A stretch of 64,000 nt of DNA from an uncultured Veillonellaceae bacterium (lineage in GTDB: Bacteria > Bacillota > Negativicutes > Selenomonadales > Selenomonadaceae), in the NCBI GenBank assembly GCA_902801565.1, contig CADCIX010000007.1, forward strand, positions 1-64,000, given 5' to 3'. Both the position numbers and the translations under genes were made by a program. Shown here piece by piece: positions 45,831 through 54,640 of the stretch. A model generated the notes under the pieces. That model was not told the DNA's origin. It saw only the letters and a list, made by a program, of their open reading frames with translations, and made no database searches. How positions within the stretch are numbered: position 1 is the first letter of the stretch; each line of letters begins with the position of its first letter.

Positions 45831-47462
45831 ATGCTAGCATTGATAGCAGCCATACCAATTATTCTCACCATCATTTTGACGGTGGGATTGAACATGGCAG
45901 CGAAAAAGGTGCTCCCTATCTCTTGGCTGTCCATCGTTATCATCGGGCTTGGCTACTGGGGCATGGATTTCCAGCATGTCGCAGCCTACACAGTCATGGG
46001 ATTTCTTGGTTCTATTGACGTCTTGTTCATCATCTTTGGCGCAATCCTCGTCATGAACACGTTGAATGTTGCCGGTGCCATGAAGCGCATTGAGGGCATG
46101 TTCAACAGTATCTCTGAGGATGCCCGCATCCAGCTGATCATCATCGGCTTTGCCTTCAGTGCCTTCATCGAGGGTGCTGCAGGATTTGGTACGCCGGCAG
46201 CCCTTTGCGCGCCGCTTCTCATCGGTCTGGGATTCCCTCCGATGGCTGCAGCGATTTCGTGCCTGATCCTCAACTCGACACCTGTTCCCTTTGGCGCGGC
46301 GGGGACGCCGACCAATGCGGCAATTGCTGCTGTGGCATCGGAGCTTCCTGCCATGGGCATCAATCCTGACGAGTGGACTTTGGCACTTGCCTTCATTTCC
46401 ACCTTCAGCATGTGTATCGGTGGATTCTTCATTATCTTCTTTGTTGTGGGTCTCATTACGAAGATGTTCGGCAAGAACAAGTCTTTTGCCGATGCTATGC
46501 CGGTTCTTCCCTTCTGCCTGTTCACTGCTCTCGTGTTCAGCGCCGTCTCGCTTCCCATTGCCCGTTTCATCGGCACGGAGCTCACCTCGCTGACCGCTGC
46601 GGCAGTTACCATCTTTGTCCTGCTGGGCTGTGCAAAGGCAGGATTCCTGATGCCGAAGACCATTTGGCGTTTCGATGACAAGAAGACGGAGACGAAGGCG
46701 AGCTCGAGCAACGTGCCCCAGATGTCCCTCTTCAAGGCATGGATTCCCTATCTCTTCATTTCTCTCTGGCTCGTGGTTACGCGTATTCCGCAGCTTGGCA
46801 TCAAGCCGATCATCCAGTCTTTCTCGGTCGGCCTCACCAATCTTCTCGGCGTTCCCAATGCCACCTGGTCCTTCAAGTTCGTCAACAACCCGGGCATTGC
46901 GCCCTTCATCCTGGCAGTGCTTGTTGCCATCGTGCTTTACGGCTTGAAGGGTGATCAGGTCGCTTCCATTGTGAAGAAGTCCTGGAACCAGTGCGTCGGT
47001 GCATTCATCGCGTTGCTTTTCGGCTTTGCGCTGGTGTACATGTATCGTTATTCGGATGCAAACTCCACGGGTTTTGCTTCCATGCTCATCACGATGGCTC
47101 GTGGCATGGCAGATCTCGCAGGTGCAAACTACTTCTATGTGGCTCCGTTCATCGGTACGATTGGCGCATTCATGTTCGGCTCGAACACGGTGTCGAACGT
47201 CATGTTCACGCCGCTCCAGTTTGAGACCGCAAGGATCCTCGATCTGCCGACGCTGCTCATTGTGGCTATGCAGAACCAGGGCGGTGCTATCGGTAACATG
47301 GTCTGCATCAACAACATCGTTGCTGTTTGCGCGACCACAGGCATCTCCGGCGTAGAAGGCAAGCTCATACGGACAGACTTTATCCCATGGTTGTGTTACT
47401 ACGCCATTCTGATTGTTTCCGCATTGGTAATCCTGAATTTTGGCATCCTGCCAGAGTTCTAA
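45831..47462 (+). CDS. lctP: L-lactate permease (LctP family)
   Basis: A 543-residue inner-membrane lactate:proton symporter with about 12-13 hydrophobic helices. Family-typical segments are [44 protein letters not shown] and [27 protein letters not shown] 45831 follows AAGGAG by eight bases. Last gene of the lactate operon, ended by a strong terminator. Confidence 0.96.
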   Translation: MLALIAAIPIILTIILTVGLNMAAKKVLPISWLSIVIIGLGYWGMDFQHVAAYTVMGFLGSIDVLFIIFGAILVMNTLNVAGAMKRIEGMFNSISEDARIQLIIIGFAFSAFIEGAAGFGTPAALCAPLLIGLGFPPMAAAISCLILNSTPVPFGAAGTPTNAAIAAVASELPAMGINPDEWTLALAFISTFSMCIGGFFIIFFVVGLITKMFGKNKSFADAMPVLPFCLFTALVFSAVSLPIARFIGTELTSLTAAAVTIFVLLGCAKAGFLMPKTIWRFDDKKTETKASSSNVPQMSLFKAWIPYLFISLWLVVTRIPQLGIKPIIQSFSVGLTNLLGVPNATWSFKFVNNPGIAPFILAVLVAIVLYGLKGDQVASIVKKSWNQCVGAFIALLFGFALVYMYRYSDANSTGFASMLITMARGMADLAGANYFYVAPFIGTIGAFMFGSNTVSNVMFTPLQFETARILDLPTLLIVAMQNQGGAIGNMVCINNIVAVCATTGISGVEGKLIRTDFIPWLCYYAILIVSALVILNFGILPEF

Positions 47463-47501
47463 ATCGCCGGACGGCAAACATCACGACATAAGCAAACATA
47501 T

Positions 47502-47547
47502 AATCCCTGCAATCCCTTGTTATATGGGATTGCAGGGATTTTGCTTT
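47502..47547 (+). terminator. Terminator after lctP
   Basis: AATCCCTGCAATCCC (47502-47516) pairs over 15 bp with its exact complement at 47526-47540, followed by TTGCTTT. It lies between lctP and the unknown gene at 47584. Confidence 0.9.
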
Positions 47548-47583
47548 AGGGATGCTTTTTTGATAAGAAAGGAGGCAAATGAA

Positions 47584-48147
47584 ATGGATGGTATGAATTT
47601 CGCAGTCGGCGAACGGTTCCCGCTTCCCATCCAGGCCATGGGGGATGGAGGAATGTTGCAGGCGGATGCCAACGGCATCATGTTCCTTCTTCAGCTTTCC
47701 CGTGCCGATGTCATTGCGGTGGAGGCATTCCGCACGGGGAAGATGGAACTGGCGCTTTACGAGCAGGATGGGCTTCTGTTCTTCCTCTATAAGATCGATG
47801 GAATATTCAAGGAGGGCTGGGGGGATGCGCCTGTGGGCCTGCACCGCTTGAAACGGGAAGCGTGGCCCACGGAAAAGAGCCTCGCCGATCCGACCCTTCA
47901 TCTTTATCTGGTAGATACGAATCTGCAAATCATCCTGGCCATGCGGCAGGTTACGATGTGCAGAGAATTTCACACTGTGCTGAAAAAGAACCTTGAGGCA
48001 CAAATGGCAGATCCCATGGAAAGCAAAGATTTTGTCCAATCGGTCCAATGCATCTGGAAGGAACGGACACCGGAACAGATGAGGGAAAAGGCTTCCGCGG
48101 TGCAAGAGGTCCCGTTGGAGCTTGCTGCACAAAAGATGCTGCACTAG
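47584..48147 (+). CDS. Hypothetical protein
   Basis: A 187-residue protein that I do not recognise. No signal peptide or membrane helix. The first 130 residues look like a mixed alpha/beta fold (MFLLQLSRADVIAVEAF, MELALYEQDGLLFFLYKIDG), and the last 50 are helical and charged. AGGAGG is eight bases before the ATG, so translation is well supported. The frame is open further upstream, but only across the lctP terminator. It could be transcribed by read-through from lctP or from an unseen promoter. Its 3' end contains a 12-bp palindrome around ACTAGT. Confidence 0.7.
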   Translation: MDGMNFAVGERFPLPIQAMGDGGMLQADANGIMFLLQLSRADVIAVEAFRTGKMELALYEQDGLLFFLYKIDGIFKEGWGDAPVGLHRLKREAWPTEKSLADPTLHLYLVDTNLQIILAMRQVTMCREFHTVLKKNLEAQMADPMESKDFVQSVQCIWKERTPEQMREKASAVQEVPLELAAQKMLH

Positions 48148-48228
48148 TGCAACAGATTTTAAATACATTCCAGAATCAGTCTATGGATTCTGTACTTGGC
48201 GTAGAGATTGTCTCGTATATCACATGCT

Positions 48229-49197
48229 TTACCAGTTGGCCTGGACAGCAGCAAGGGCATCCTCTTGTGAGAGGGAATAGCGTTTCATTACCTGCTCGAC
48301 AGCCTGTGTTTGATTGACGGACAGTTCCTTCATCGTGGCAATCAGGGCACGGATGCCGTTTGCTTTGCCTTCGGCACGGCCCTTGGCTCGACCAGCCTTC
48401 AATCCCTTGCGCATCATTTTTTCCGAGTGGAGCTCCAATATTTTGCCTCCCATGATGGATGATACCTCCTTTTTCGTTTTTCGCTGGTTTCTCAGCAGAT
48501 GATCCGTGATTTTCTTTGTGAGCTGCATGAGATCTGTACGAATGTTCTCATGTCTTGTATCGCCCATGCGCTCCTCAAGTATCCCTACCATCTCGCGAAG
48601 CTCTTTGAGCATGGCCTCCCGCTTGGCAGGGTCGCGCTCCATAGCATCGAAGTCCTTTTCGTAGCGCATGATGTAGTAGGGGAGGAAAATCCAAAGGTTT
48701 TTTCGGGAGATATCCTCCGGGGAGTAGTTTTGTACCTTGATGATAGGAACGCTGTAGCTGACGGTTTGGCTGTCGGGGAAGATTACCTTGAGTGCCAGTC
48801 TGTCTGGAGTGGTGCTGCTATGGCGCAAGTAAATCACGGCAGACAGGGGAAACCTTACGCAATCTGGAACATTGCTCTTGCGGGCTTCCTCCAAGGCAAT
48901 GGCGAAGTCGTATTCGAACATTCGTATGACCATCGTTCCGTCGGGATTGCTTTGGCATTCCAGATGATAGAGGATATCGCCCAGCCGAATGATGGAGTCT
49001 GTGATGATTTTCCCCGCCAGTTCCAAATGCTCATTGCGAAGCTGCTCTATGGCAGTGTGCTCATCGTAGTTCGTCCCGAAAGCCTCGTTGATGGCAGGGA
49101 TGATGAGGATGGTCAGCTTTTGGAGTATTGTCCGATAGACATCGTCAAAGATGGTGCCGACGGGAGGAGCAAGGGCTGCTTTTCGTGTTTTTTTCAT
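48229..49197 (-). CDS. Rpn/YhgA-like PD-(D/E)XK nuclease-family protein
   Basis: A 322-residue protein of the Rpn (recombination-promoting nuclease, PD-(D/E)XK) group, often annotated as putative transposase. An aspartate-containing helix (DSIIRLGD) leads to YHLECQSNPDG, where the Glu-x-Gln stands in for the catalytic E-x-K, followed by RMFEYDFAIA. The C-terminal third is highly charged and has the Gly-Arg-Ala-Lys repeats (GLKAGRAKGRAEGKANG) typical of the family. Whether it still cuts DNA is uncertain. AAGGAG lies eight bases before ATG 49197. It is opposed to its neighbours, with a strong own promoter. Confidence 0.8.
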   Translation of the reverse strand: MKKTRKAALAPPVGTIFDDVYRTILQKLTILIIPAINEAFGTNYDEHTAIEQLRNEHLELAGKIITDSIIRLGDILYHLECQSNPDGTMVIRMFEYDFAIALEEARKSNVPDCVRFPLSAVIYLRHSSTTPDRLALKVIFPDSQTVSYSVPIIKVQNYSPEDISRKNLWIFLPYYIMRYEKDFDAMERDPAKREAMLKELREMVGILEERMGDTRHENIRTDLMQLTKKITDHLLRNQRKTKKEVSSIMGGKILELHSEKMMRKGLKAGRAKGRAEGKANGIRALIATMKELSVNQTQAVEQVMKRYSLSQEDALAAVQANW

Positions 49198-49232
49198 GGC
49201 ACGACTCCTTCTTGTGGAATTTTCTTACATTT

Positions 49233-49260
49233 ATTGTAGCATGTCTGGGGAGGTTGTCAA
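49233..49260 (-). promoter_or_regulatory. Promoter of the Rpn-like gene (- strand)
   Basis: On the - strand: TTGACA (-35, 49260-49255) and TACAAT (-10, 49238-49233), spacing 16, with a TG-C extension before the -10. Confidence 0.75.
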
Positions 49261-49341
49261 TATGGGAAAAGGATGGCAGAGGCTGGGCTGGCGTATAAAT
49301 TTTACATCTCCTTAGGGAAAAAGGAAACAAAGGATTTATTT

Positions 49342-49482
49342 ATGAAGAATATTCTTACAGGTGAAGTTGCGGATTATATATTCGCTGATGAACTTCGCTA
49401 TGATTATCATGTAGAAACTTTCACAAGGGAGGCTCTTTTTATTGGATTATCGAACTTAATAGATGAATTAGAAGCGAGTTAA
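49342..49482 (+). CDS. Small AT-rich reading frame, possible gene remnant
   Basis: A 46-residue frame (MKNILTGEVADYIF... ELEAS) with AAGGA seven bases upstream. The frame remains open to 49273, giving 69 residues. It is much more AT-rich than the surrounding genes and matches nothing I recognise. It may be a real small protein, or the tail of a gene lost from this patch. From 49483 to 49641 I see no feature. Confidence 0.35.
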   Translation: MKNILTGEVADYIFADELRYDYHVETFTREALFIGLSNLIDELEAS

Positions 49483-49641
49483 GAATGGATTAAGATGAAG
49501 TGGAGATTATGCTATTATTTTTGTGATTGGAATGTCCTCTCTCCCCAATATCTCGATGCCCAGGGTGTGGACATTGTGGAGGATGCTGTTTTCTTCCTTT
49601 GGGGCCCTCGAAGGCGCGGGGTGGTTCCATGAGAAAAACTA

Positions 49642-49650
49642 TGCTATACT
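49642..49650 (+). promoter_or_regulatory. Extended -10 promoter of the AAA/PD-(D/E)XK gene
   Basis: TG-C-TATACT with TATACT at 49645-49650, 39 bases before the ATG. The -35 region is weak. Confidence 0.5.
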
Positions 49651-49688
49651 GAACGCAAGGGGAAGTGCATGTATGGGAGGTGCTCGGG

Positions 49689-51368
49689 ATGCAGGAAAGA
49701 AAACGCCCCATGCCTGTGGGCATTGAGGATTTTGGGGAATTGATCCGGAGGGAGTATTGCTTCGTTGACAAGACTAGGTTCATCCGGGAATTATTGGATT
49801 CTCAGGGGAAGATTACCTTGATTACTCGTCCCCGCCGTTTCGGCAAGACACTGACTCTTTCCATGCTCCAATACTTTTTCGCCTTGGAGAACGCGGAGGA
49901 AAACAGGGAGCTCTTCCTTGGGCTGGACATCGAGCGTGCAGGAGAGAAGTACATGCGGGAACAGGGAACAAGGCCCGTGGTGTTTCTCACGCTGAAGGAA
50001 GTTCAGGCAGGAACATTTGCGGAGATGCAGGTAATTTTGGCAGAGTTCCTGCGAGCCCTTTACGGACAATCTCAATATCTGGAACACAGCGAATCTCTTT
50101 CCAAGCAGGAGAGACAGTATTTCACTGCTATCCTGAATGAAGCCTGTGATATGGGAAAAATGAGGTTTTCCCTTTCAAATCTTATGAAAATGCTGGAAAA
50201 ACATCACGGGAAAAAGCCGGTTCTCCTTCTGGACGAGTACGATGCCCCCATTCTCTCCGCCTGGGAGAATGGATATTACAAGGAAGGTATCGACTTCATG
50301 CGGGGATTTCTTGGCTCTGCCCTCAAAACGAATCCCTCTCTAGGGTTGGCTGTTCTGACAGGGGTGACGCGGATCTCCAAGGAGAGTATTTTCAGCGGCC
50401 TCAACAATCTCAGGGTCTGCTCTGTGCTGTCGGAGGCCTACTGCGATATTTTTGGCTTTACCCAGGAGGAAGCGGCAAGGCTTATGAAGGGATGCGGGGT
50501 AGAGGACAAACTGCCGGAGCTCAAGCGATGGTATGACGGCTACCAATTTGGCTGGGCAGAAATCTACAATCCTTGGTCGGTCATTCGCTACATTGACGAG
50601 GGCTGCAGGTTTCGCCCCTATTGGCTGAACACTTCCGGCAATTCGATTTTGAGGGTGCTGTTAGAGCAGGTGGACGGTCGCAGGAAGGAGGAACTGGAGG
50701 GCTTGCTCAAGGGGAAGCCGGTGGAGGCTCCTGTTCTGGAGAACATCGTCTATGCCGATATCCATTCCAATCGCAATGCCCTCTTCATGATGCTCCTGAC
50801 CACGGGCTATCTGAAGGCGGTGGACATTTGGCAGGACGAGCGGGATATGGAATGGGCCAGTCTGCAGATCCCCAACAAGGAAATTCGCCGCGCCTTTCAG
50901 GATGAGATTCTGGTGAACATTGCTCCACGGCAGGGGATGATTCTGTGCCGTGATATGATGGAAGCCATGGCCAAGGGAACCACTGAGGATTTTGCCAAAT
51001 ATCTTTCGGAACTCCTGCGGGACTTCGTGAGTTATCATGATGCTGCCCAGCCAGAGTCTTTTTATCACGGTCTTATCTTGGGATTTAGCGTCCTGATGGA
51101 AGACGAATATCGCGTGGAGTCCAATCGCGAGAGCGGCTATGGACGTTTTGACATCGCCTTCTTTCCTCTGAAGGATGGGGCCCCCGGTGTTGTCCTGGAA
51201 TTGAAATCCGTCAAGTCCGAGGATGCCATGGAGGAAACGGCAAAGGAAGCCCTTCGCCAGATCGAGGAGAAAGCATATTTCACGGAACTCTCCCGGCAAG
51301 GGGTGAGGGCGGTCTGGAAGTACGGCATTTCCTTTTGTGGGAAGAAGGTATGGCTGGAGCAGGGATAG
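49689..51368 (+). CDS. AAA-ATPase-like / PD-(D/E)XK nuclease-superfamily protein, complete
   Basis: A 559-residue two-domain protein. The N-terminal AAA-ATPase-like domain (about 5-300) has VDKTRFIRELL, a P-loop variant TRPRRFGKTLTLSML, Walker B PVLLLDEYDAPI and a sensor-like TGVTRISKESIFSGLNN. The C-terminal PD-(D/E)XK domain (about 470-559) has YGRFDIAFFP and GVVLELKSVK. This family is expanded in anaerobic gut bacteria, often in many divergent copies; its biological role is not established. The start at 49689 has GGGAGG eight bases upstream. A second family member ends at base 217. Neither copy shows frameshifts. Confidence 0.88.
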   Translation: MQERKRPMPVGIEDFGELIRREYCFVDKTRFIRELLDSQGKITLITRPRRFGKTLTLSMLQYFFALENAEENRELFLGLDIERAGEKYMREQGTRPVVFLTLKEVQAGTFAEMQVILAEFLRALYGQSQYLEHSESLSKQERQYFTAILNEACDMGKMRFSLSNLMKMLEKHHGKKPVLLLDEYDAPILSAWENGYYKEGIDFMRGFLGSALKTNPSLGLAVLTGVTRISKESIFSGLNNLRVCSVLSEAYCDIFGFTQEEAARLMKGCGVEDKLPELKRWYDGYQFGWAEIYNPWSVIRYIDEGCRFRPYWLNTSGNSILRVLLEQVDGRRKEELEGLLKGKPVEAPVLENIVYADIHSNRNALFMMLLTTGYLKAVDIWQDERDMEWASLQIPNKEIRRAFQDEILVNIAPRQGMILCRDMMEAMAKGTTEDFAKYLSELLRDFVSYHDAAQPESFYHGLILGFSVLMEDEYRVESNRESGYGRFDIAFFPLKDGAPGVVLELKSVKSEDAMEETAKEALRQIEEKAYFTELSRQGVRAVWKYGISFCGKKVWLEQG

Positions 51369-51393
51369 TGGATTTTACTTGGGGGATGATAGG

Positions 51394-52158
51394 ATGCGTC
51401 TGATTATTACAAACTCGTATGAGCAAATGGGCTTTGAGGCGGCCAATATCGTGGCCGGACAGATCTATCTGAAGCCTGACAGCGTGCTGGGGCTGGCGAC
51501 GGGGAGCACTCCTGTTTCCATGTATGAGCGGCTGGTGGCGGTGCACAGGACGGTGGGGCTGGATTTTTCTGAGGTGACGACCTTCAACCTGGATGAATAC
51601 ATTGGCATGGGGTCGGACAATCCCCAGAGCTATCACTATTTCATGCAGGATAAATTCTTTCGGCATATCAATATCAAGCCGGAAAATGTCCATCTCCCGG
51701 ATGGTATGGCCGAGGATATGGAAGCGGAGGGGGAGCGTTACGAGAAACTCATTGCTGCCAAAGGCGGCATAGACCTGCAGGTGCTGGGCATCGGACAGAA
51801 TGCCCACATTGGATTCAACGAGCCTGATGTGAAGTTTGCTGCCACCACCCACAAGGTGGAGCTGGATGAGGAAACCATCATGGCCAATTCCCGCTTCTTC
51901 AATCATGCCGACGAGGTGCCGCGCTATGCCATCAGCATGGGAATCAAGACCATCATGATGGCCGGGCACGTCATCCTGCTGGCCAACGGCAGGAACAAGG
52001 CAAAGGCGGTGTACAAGGCCCTTTGCGGGGATGTGACACCGGAGGCTCCGGCTTCCATCCTGCAGCTGCACAGGGATGTGGTTGTCATCGTGGACAGGGA
52101 GGCGGCAGAAATGCTGCCGTCCGAGATCCGGGGCGTAACGATTGCCAGAAAAGGATAG
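51394..52158 (+). CDS. nagB: Glucosamine-6-phosphate deaminase
   Basis: Converts glucosamine-6-phosphate to fructose-6-phosphate and ammonia. The 254-residue protein has GLATGSTPVSMYERL, FNLDEYIGM with the catalytic Asp and Glu region, and LGIGQNAHIGFNEP with the active-site His. Typical Firmicute length without the enterobacterial C-terminal extension. GGGGG is eight bases upstream. Its TAG stop touches the stop of the convergent thiamine pyrophosphokinase gene with no gap. Confidence 0.95.
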   Translation: MRLIITNSYEQMGFEAANIVAGQIYLKPDSVLGLATGSTPVSMYERLVAVHRTVGLDFSEVTTFNLDEYIGMGSDNPQSYHYFMQDKFFRHINIKPENVHLPDGMAEDMEAEGERYEKLIAAKGGIDLQVLGIGQNAHIGFNEPDVKFAATTHKVELDEETIMANSRFFNHADEVPRYAISMGIKTIMMAGHVILLANGRNKAKAVYKALCGDVTPEAPASILQLHRDVVVIVDREAAEMLPSEIRGVTIARKG

Positions 52159-52857
52159 TCAAGGGCTGCGGAAGCAAAAATAGATTCCCAGGATTCCCCG
52201 TTTCAGGGCAACGGGGAATCTTTTTTTCCCTTCGGGCACGTTGCTGATGGTGTTGGGCATGTGCTGATGCAGAGTGGCATCCTTCAGGGGCCAGTGGACG
52301 CCGGAGATGGTGACGCCGCTGCATTCTGCGGTGAGGGGGAGGAGGGAGATGGCAAGTGGTTCCTGGTGGCAGTTGATCCGGATTTCCATGTCGTCTTTCA
52401 GGAAGAGGAGGAGTTCCTGCTCGTCGGCAAGGCAGCAGGAGGGCTTGGCATTGGCGCAGGAAAAGATGTTGGCGAAGGCATGGTCAAAGCGTCCCCCGAA
52501 GGCTCCCGTGACGATGGCGAAGGCGGTGGGGGGCAATTTTTCCAGGGCAAGCTGTGTATCGGTGAGATCTTTTTCTGAGGGGTAGGTGTCGGTTGCGGAG
52601 GAAAAGGAACTGCCCCATTCCCATGCTTCCCTGGAGGCGCTGTCCCTGTCGCCCAGCAGGTGTTCGGGGCGGATTCCGGCTTTTTGGCAGATGTCGATTC
52701 CATGGTCGATGGCCCAGGGAATGCGTCCAACGGCAGCCTGCCTCAGCCATTCGACGGCAGGAGGCCGCCCTCCGATGACGAGGATATGCTGTTTTTCGGG
52801 AAGCGCATGGGGGTATTCTATTGTTGCCTGGGGAAGTTCCAGTCTGCATTCGTTCAT
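52159..52857 (-). CDS. Thiamine pyrophosphokinase
   Basis: Phosphorylates thiamine to thiamine diphosphate. The 232-residue protein has the TPK landmarks: AIDHGIDICQKAGI, LLGDRDSAS, the SEKDLTDTQLAL motif, TGAFGGRFDHAFAN, and TISNVPEG in the thiamine-binding C-terminal domain. Length fits the family. GAGG lies upstream of ATG 52857. No TPP riboswitch is visible upstream. The last coding bases also form a rho-independent terminator for nagB on the other strand. Confidence 0.88.
   Translation of the reverse strand: MNECRLELPQATIEYPHALPEKQHILVIGGRPPAVEWLRQAAVGRIPWAIDHGIDICQKAGIRPEHLLGDRDSASREAWEWGSSFSSATDTYPSEKDLTDTQLALEKLPPTAFAIVTGAFGGRFDHAFANIFSCANAKPSCCLADEQELLLFLKDDMEIRINCHQEPLAISLLPLTAECSGVTISGVHWPLKDATLHQHMPNTISNVPEGKKRFPVALKRGILGIYFCFRSP
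52192..52227 (+). terminator. nagB terminator embedded in the 3' coding end of the thiamine pyrophosphokinase gene
   Basis: GATTCCCCGTT (52192-52202) pairs perfectly with AACGGGGAATC (52210-52220), followed by seven T. It lies 34 bases after the nagB stop and wholly inside the opposing gene. Confidence 0.85.
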
Positions 52858-52892
52858 AATGTTGCCTCGATTCGCATAATATGGGGAAAGTG

Positions 52893-52911
52893 TGATATAA
52901 TGTGGTATAAT
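52893..52911 (+). promoter_or_regulatory. Two tandem extended -10 boxes before the MBL-fold hydrolase gene
   Basis: TGATATAAT (52893-52901) and TGGTATAAT (52903-52911) both give TG-n plus perfect TATAAT, ten bases apart. The -35 regions are weak. Either could drive the hydrolase-miaA run. Confidence 0.6.
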
Positions 52912-52976
52912 AGATATCTAAAGAATAGCATGGATTCATGGGTTGAGCAATACGAAGGCAGAAAGGATTTGATGAA

Positions 52977-53672
52977 ATGGTGAAGTTTTCCTATTACGGT
53001 CATGCATGCTTCCTTTTGGATGATGGCAAGTACAAGGTCCTGGCAGATCCCTTTCTTACAGGGAATCCGGCAGCGTCCATCAAGGCGGAGGATGTGGAGT
53101 GCGATTATATCCTTGTCACCCACGCCCATGGCGATCATATCGGGGATGCGGCTGCAATTGCTGCCCGTACCGGAGCGGAGGTCGTCGGCATACCGGAAGT
53201 TCTCGGTCTCTGCGAGGGGACATCGGGGAATTTCAAGGGGCATGGCATGAACATTGGAGGCTCCCTGACGCTTCCCTTCGGAAAGGTTCGCATGGTCTTT
53301 GCCCAGCATAGTTCCGGGGTTCCCGGCGGCATCGCTTGCGGATATGTCATATACATCGGTGGTCTTGTCATATATTTTGCCGGGGATACGGCGCTCTTTT
53401 CCGATATGGAGCTGATCGGAAAGAAAGACAATATTGACTTTGCCCTGCTGCCCATCGGCGATAACTACACCATGGGGCTGGAGGATGCGGCAATGGCGAC
53501 GAAGCTTCTGGGCACGCGCCATGTCATTCCCATCCATTATGACACCTGGCCGGTGATCCAGCAGGATGTGAAGCATTTCAAGGAGATCACGGAATCCCTT
53601 TCCCGTGCATCCGTCCATATCGTGAAGCCCGGCGAGGATCTGGAACTGGAACTCTGTGATGCCAAGGCATAG
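52977..53672 (+). CDS. Metal-dependent hydrolase, UPF0173 / metallo-beta-lactamase fold
   Basis: A 231-residue MBL-fold protein with FSYYGHACFLLDD, the metal motif THAHGDHIGD, FAQHSSGVPGG, FAGDTALFSDM and IPIHYDTWP. These match the UPF0173 (YtkL) family, whose physiological substrate is unknown; distant relatives include ascorbate-6-phosphate lactonase. AAGGA precedes the ATG. It overlaps miaA by 14 bases. Confidence 0.9.
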   Translation: MVKFSYYGHACFLLDDGKYKVLADPFLTGNPAASIKAEDVECDYILVTHAHGDHIGDAAAIAARTGAEVVGIPEVLGLCEGTSGNFKGHGMNIGGSLTLPFGKVRMVFAQHSSGVPGGIACGYVIYIGGLVIYFAGDTALFSDMELIGKKDNIDFALLPIGDNYTMGLEDAAMATKLLGTRHVIPIHYDTWPVIQQDVKHFKEITESLSRASVHIVKPGEDLELELCDAKA

Positions 53673-54603
53673 GCTCATTGTCATCCTCGGGCCGACTGCC
53701 GTTGGGAAGACGGCCCTATCCATCGGGCTTGCACGGCATCTGGGAACGGAAATCCTTTCCGGGGATTCCATGCTTGTCTATCGTGGGCTCGATATCGGTT
53801 CCGCCAAGCCAACGGTGGAGGAAAGGATGGGGATAATCCACCATCTCATCGATATACGCGAGCCCTGGGAAGGCTACAATGTGGTGGACTTCAAGACGGA
53901 AGCGGAGCAGGTGATCGCGGAGATCAATGCCAAGGGGAAGATTCCCATACTGGCCGGGGGTACAGGGCTTTATGTGAAATCTCTGCTGGAAGGGTACCGG
54001 TTCAATGAAAGGGCTGCGGATGAAGGATATCGGCAGCATTTGGAGGAACTCGCAAGGCTCCATGGAAGGGAATACGTGCTTGGGATGCTGGCAAAGGAAG
54101 ACCCCGATGCGGGGGCGCGGCTTCATGTGAATGACTTCCGGCGCATTGTCCGGGCTCTGGAGGTGGCGGCCTCGGGAGAGGAGCATATTTCCAGGCAGAA
54201 AGCATGGGAGGAAGAGGGCACACTCTCCTATGATGCCTATGTCATCGGGCTGAGGCGGGACAGGCAGAAACTCTATGAGCGCATCAACCGGCGGGTGGAT
54301 GTTATGGTTTCGGAGGGCCTGTTTGAGGAAACGGAGAGGCTTTTGCAGCAGGGCATCACCAGGGACATGCAGGCAATGAAGGGAATCGGGTATCGGGAGG
54401 CTGTCATGTTCCTGGAAGGATCGGCCAGCCGTGAGGAGGCAGTGGAGAAGATCAAGCTTTCCACGCGGCATTTTGCCAAGCGGCAGATGACCTGGTACCG
54501 CAAGATGCCCTATATCCATTGGTATGATATCGATGGTTTGGCGGAGGAGAAACTTCTTTCCATGGTATCGGGGGATCTGGAAGGATATTTTGGACAGATG
54601 TAG
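53659..54603 (+). CDS. miaA: tRNA dimethylallyltransferase
   Basis: Adds a dimethylallyl group to A37 of tRNAs that read UNN codons. The 314-residue protein has P-loop GPTAVGKTALS, the substrate segment GDSMLVYRGLDIGSAKP, LAGGTGLY and the terminal RHFAKRQMTWYRK. The start lies in the end of the hydrolase gene; GTG 53656 is the alternative. Directly upstream of hfq, the classical neighbourhood. Confidence 0.96.
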   Translation: MPRHRLIVILGPTAVGKTALSIGLARHLGTEILSGDSMLVYRGLDIGSAKPTVEERMGIIHHLIDIREPWEGYNVVDFKTEAEQVIAEINAKGKIPILAGGTGLYVKSLLEGYRFNERAADEGYRQHLEELARLHGREYVLGMLAKEDPDAGARLHVNDFRRIVRALEVAASGEEHISRQKAWEEEGTLSYDAYVIGLRRDRQKLYERINRRVDVMVSEGLFEETERLLQQGITRDMQAMKGIGYREAVMFLEGSASREEAVEKIKLSTRHFAKRQMTWYRKMPYIHWYDIDGLAEEKLLSMVSGDLEGYFGQM

Positions 54604-54618
54604 AAGCTTGTATATATA
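54590..54618 (+). promoter_or_regulatory. Possible hfq promoter, overlapping the end of miaA
   Basis: TTGGAC (-35, 54590-54595) and TATATA (-10, 54613-54618) with 17-base spacing, 23 bases before the hfq ATG, so the leader would be short. Confidence 0.4.
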
Positions 54619-54640
54619 AAGCATTGGAAGGAGTGGGCAT

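Noticed and set aside
48229-49197. Calling the Rpn-like gene an insertion sequence
   Set aside because: It has no terminal inverted repeats or target duplication around it, and the family name 'transposase' is a historical label.
52858-52976. TPP riboswitch upstream of thiamine pyrophosphokinase
   Set aside because: The CUGAGA and related conserved TPP-riboswitch bases are absent, and the region is only 119 bases with two promoter-like boxes for the opposite gene.
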